Of a stretch of 64,000 nt of DNA, positions 62,800-64,000 are shown one piece after another. Below the pieces are notes generated by a model that searched no databases, was not told the origin of the DNA, and was given only the letters and a program-made list of their open reading frames with translations. The DNA lies in assembly GCA_020026175.1 (NCBI GenBank), contig JAHHQV010000002.1, positions 54,165 through 118,164 of the forward strand, given 5' to 3'. Made by a program: the position numbers and the translations under genes. How positions within the stretch are numbered: the first letter of the stretch is position 1; each line of letters starts with the position of its first letter. Source of the DNA: Phocaeicola sp. GTDB lineage: Bacteria > Bacteroidota > Bacteroidia > Bacteroidales > Bacteroidaceae.

Positions 62800-63660
62800 A
62801 TGAGACAATTAAAGATTACCAAAAGTATCACTAACAGAGAAAGCGCATCTCTGGATAAGTATTTACAGGAAATAGGACGTGAGGACTTGATCACGGTTGA
62901 AGAAGAGGTGGAACTTGCCCAAAGAATCCGCAAGGGAGACCGTGTAGCTCTTGAAAAATTGACAAGGGCAAATCTTCGATTTGTAGTTTCAGTTGCAAAA
63001 CAGTATCAGAATCAAGGTTTGAGTTTGCCTGACTTGATTAACGAGGGTAACTTGGGCTTGATTAAGGCTGCAGAAAAGTTTGATGAAACTCGTGGTTTCA
63101 AATTTATCAGTTATGCCGTGTGGTGGATTCGTCAGTCCATACTTCAGGCTTTGGCAGAACAGTCGCGTATTGTGAGACTCCCTTTGAATCAGGTGGGATC
63201 TCTTAACAAAATCAGTAAGGCTTTCTCAAAGTTTGAACAAGAGAACGAACGTCGTCCTTCTCCAGAAGAGCTGGCTGATGAGTTGGAAATACCTGTAGAT
63301 AAGATTTCAGATACGTTAAAGGTTTCAGGCCGCCACATTTCTGTGGATGCTCCGTTCGTAGAAGGAGAAGATAACAGCTTGCTTGATGTCCTTGTTAACG
63401 ATGACTCTCCTATGGCCGACCGCTCTTTGGTTAATGAATCACTTTCGAAGGAAATCGACAGAGCACTATCTACGCTAACCGACAGAGAGAAGGAGATTAT
63501 CCAGATGTTTTTCGGTATTAACACGCAGGAAATGACGTTAGAAGAAATCGGCGACAAATTTGGGCTCACACGTGAGCGTGTCCGTCAGATTAAGGAAAAA
63601 GCTATTAGAAGATTAAGAAGTAATTCGCGTAATAAATTGCTCAAGTCTTATTTGGGATAA
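62800..63660 (+). CDS. rpoD: Primary sigma factor (RpoD, Bacteroidetes short form)
   Basis: 286 residues, group 1 sigma factor without region 1.1, as in other Bacteroidetes. It opens [21 protein letters not shown], a hallmark of this phylum. Region 2.1-2.4: [44 protein letters not shown] and the -10 reading helix. Region 3 around [16 protein letters not shown]. Region 4.2 helix-turn-helix is [25 protein letters not shown]. It recognises the TTTG/TAnnTTTG promoters seen throughout this window. Terminated at 63687-63726. Confidence 0.97.
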   Translation: MRQLKITKSITNRESASLDKYLQEIGREDLITVEEEVELAQRIRKGDRVALEKLTRANLRFVVSVAKQYQNQGLSLPDLINEGNLGLIKAAEKFDETRGFKFISYAVWWIRQSILQALAEQSRIVRLPLNQVGSLNKISKAFSKFEQENERRPSPEELADELEIPVDKISDTLKVSGRHISVDAPFVEGEDNSLLDVLVNDDSPMADRSLVNESLSKEIDRALSTLTDREKEIIQMFFGINTQEMTLEEIGDKFGLTRERVRQIKEKAIRRLRSNSRNKLLKSYLG

Positions 63661-63686
63661 GATAAGTTTTGGTTTCCAAACAAAAG

Positions 63687-63726
63687 GATGCAAAGTCATG
63701 AATAGTGGCTTTGCATCTTTTTTTTG
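63687..63726 (+). terminator. Terminator of rpoD
   Basis: GATGCAAAG (63687-63695) pairs with CTTTGCATC (63709-63717), followed by nine T. Confidence 0.88.
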
Positions 63727-63744
63727 ATAATGTCAGTCCTTCCC

Positions 63745-64000
63745 TTATTGTTGTGAGTCCTCAATATAGTATCCTTGCAACGCATCCTGCTTGTTCTCAA
63801 AGAAACAATAAGCACCCAGTACAACCACAAGGTTTACTGGAAAATTTGTTATCGAACGGTGTCTGGAATGTACGGGCTGGATGCCGTCATCAAATAAGGA
63901 ATAAAACAGTTTTGGCAGAATGTATCCTCTGTCAACAAAACTTACACCCGTACATCTTCCGAACGCAAAAAGTTTAAGGAAGAAAACAAGCTTGAAGAAT
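63745..64000 (-). pseudogene. IS982-type transposase remnant with internal deletions (continues past the window)
   Basis: The minus strand has an open frame from the window edge to TAA at 63747-63745 (84 residues). Three blocks look like pieces of IS982-family transposases but are too close together: CTGVSFVD (catalytic-Asp region), then RGYILPKLFYSLFDDGIQ (normally ~70 residues later), then HSRHRSITNFPVNLVVVLGAYCFFENK (normally ~35 further on). So two in-frame internal deletions are inferred. Codon choice differs from the neighbours. It is a decayed element and not a functional gene. Family assignment is from remembered motifs, without database search. Confidence 0.65.

Noticed and set aside
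63705..63977. 90-codon plus-strand open frame at the right end
   Set aside because: It is the opposite strand of the transposase remnant, whose minus-strand reading is recognisable.
1..64000. tRNA genes, rRNA genes and metabolite riboswitches
   Set aside because: I looked for tRNA T-loop patterns and known riboswitch cores in the intergenic regions and saw none. A dedicated search could still find degenerate cases.

Overview
The window is from a Bacteroidota genome, most likely a gut Bacteroidales of the Bacteroides/Phocaeicola type. The evidence is a SusC/SusD pair, a PPi-dependent phosphofructokinase, a short primary sigma factor without region 1.1, family-specific genes (DUF4837, DUF5686, OmpH-type lipoprotein), AT-rich intergenic DNA, no Shine-Dalgarno pattern, and many promoters of the Bacteroidetes form TTTG - 19/20 nt - TAnnTTTG. 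Most of it is ordinary chromosomal backbone. Clear mobile DNA is a group II intron (48921-50859) and the eroded end of an IS982-type transposase at the right edge.

Layout. 1-10.5 kb: 3' end of NAD synthetase, an Rpn-type nuclease, a small membrane-protein/winged-helix operon with a clear operator arrangement, an acyltransferase, pfp, a GH25 lysozyme, an MFS carrier, then a DMT carrier and prmA on the other strand. 10.6-13.6 kb: an exported low-complexity protein and a FadL-like beta-barrel. 13.8-18.6 kb (minus): hisGDCB, preceded by a transcription attenuator with a 22-residue leader peptide holding five histidines in six codons, and followed by a probable ~66-nt small RNA. 19.7-25.9 kb: a SusCD pair and an MltF-like lytic transglycosylase. 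26-30 kb: thioredoxin, OmpH lipoprotein, dipeptidase and a secreted EEP-fold enzyme.

30.2-39.3 kb is the most interesting metabolic block. rlmN, a DUF4837 lipoprotein, pdxA, a nucleotidyltransferase, an ATP-grasp-like protein, a CDP-alcohol phosphatidyltransferase, a flippase-like membrane protein and a HAD phosphatase are packed head to tail, followed by inositol-3-phosphate synthase. This matches the Bacteroidetes inositol-lipid locus: glucose-6-phosphate to inositol phosphate, transfer onto CDP-diacylglycerol, then dephosphorylation. The nucleotidyltransferase and the ATP-grasp-like protein have no role I can assign.

39.4-48.4 kb: a DUF5686 outer-membrane protein, a sigma-54 activator without a receiver domain in an operon with lptE and secG, a DUF418 membrane protein, and glnS. 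48.5-53.6 kb: a possible small RNA, the group II intron in the rarA leader, rarA, a hydroxyacid dehydrogenase and a C_GCAxxG protein. 54-64 kb: an OmpA lipoprotein, glyA, the pyrBI operon with two further genes, a YihY-type membrane protein, RNase P RNA, a DegP/HtrA protease and rpoD.

Three intergenic regions (about 4.15, 29.96 and 46.47 kb) hold arrays of dyad-symmetric units repeated with a period of exactly 22 bp. They are explained by no gene or standard terminator. Together with the his attenuator, the operator-in-spacer promoter and the inositol-lipid accessory genes, these are the points most worth following up.
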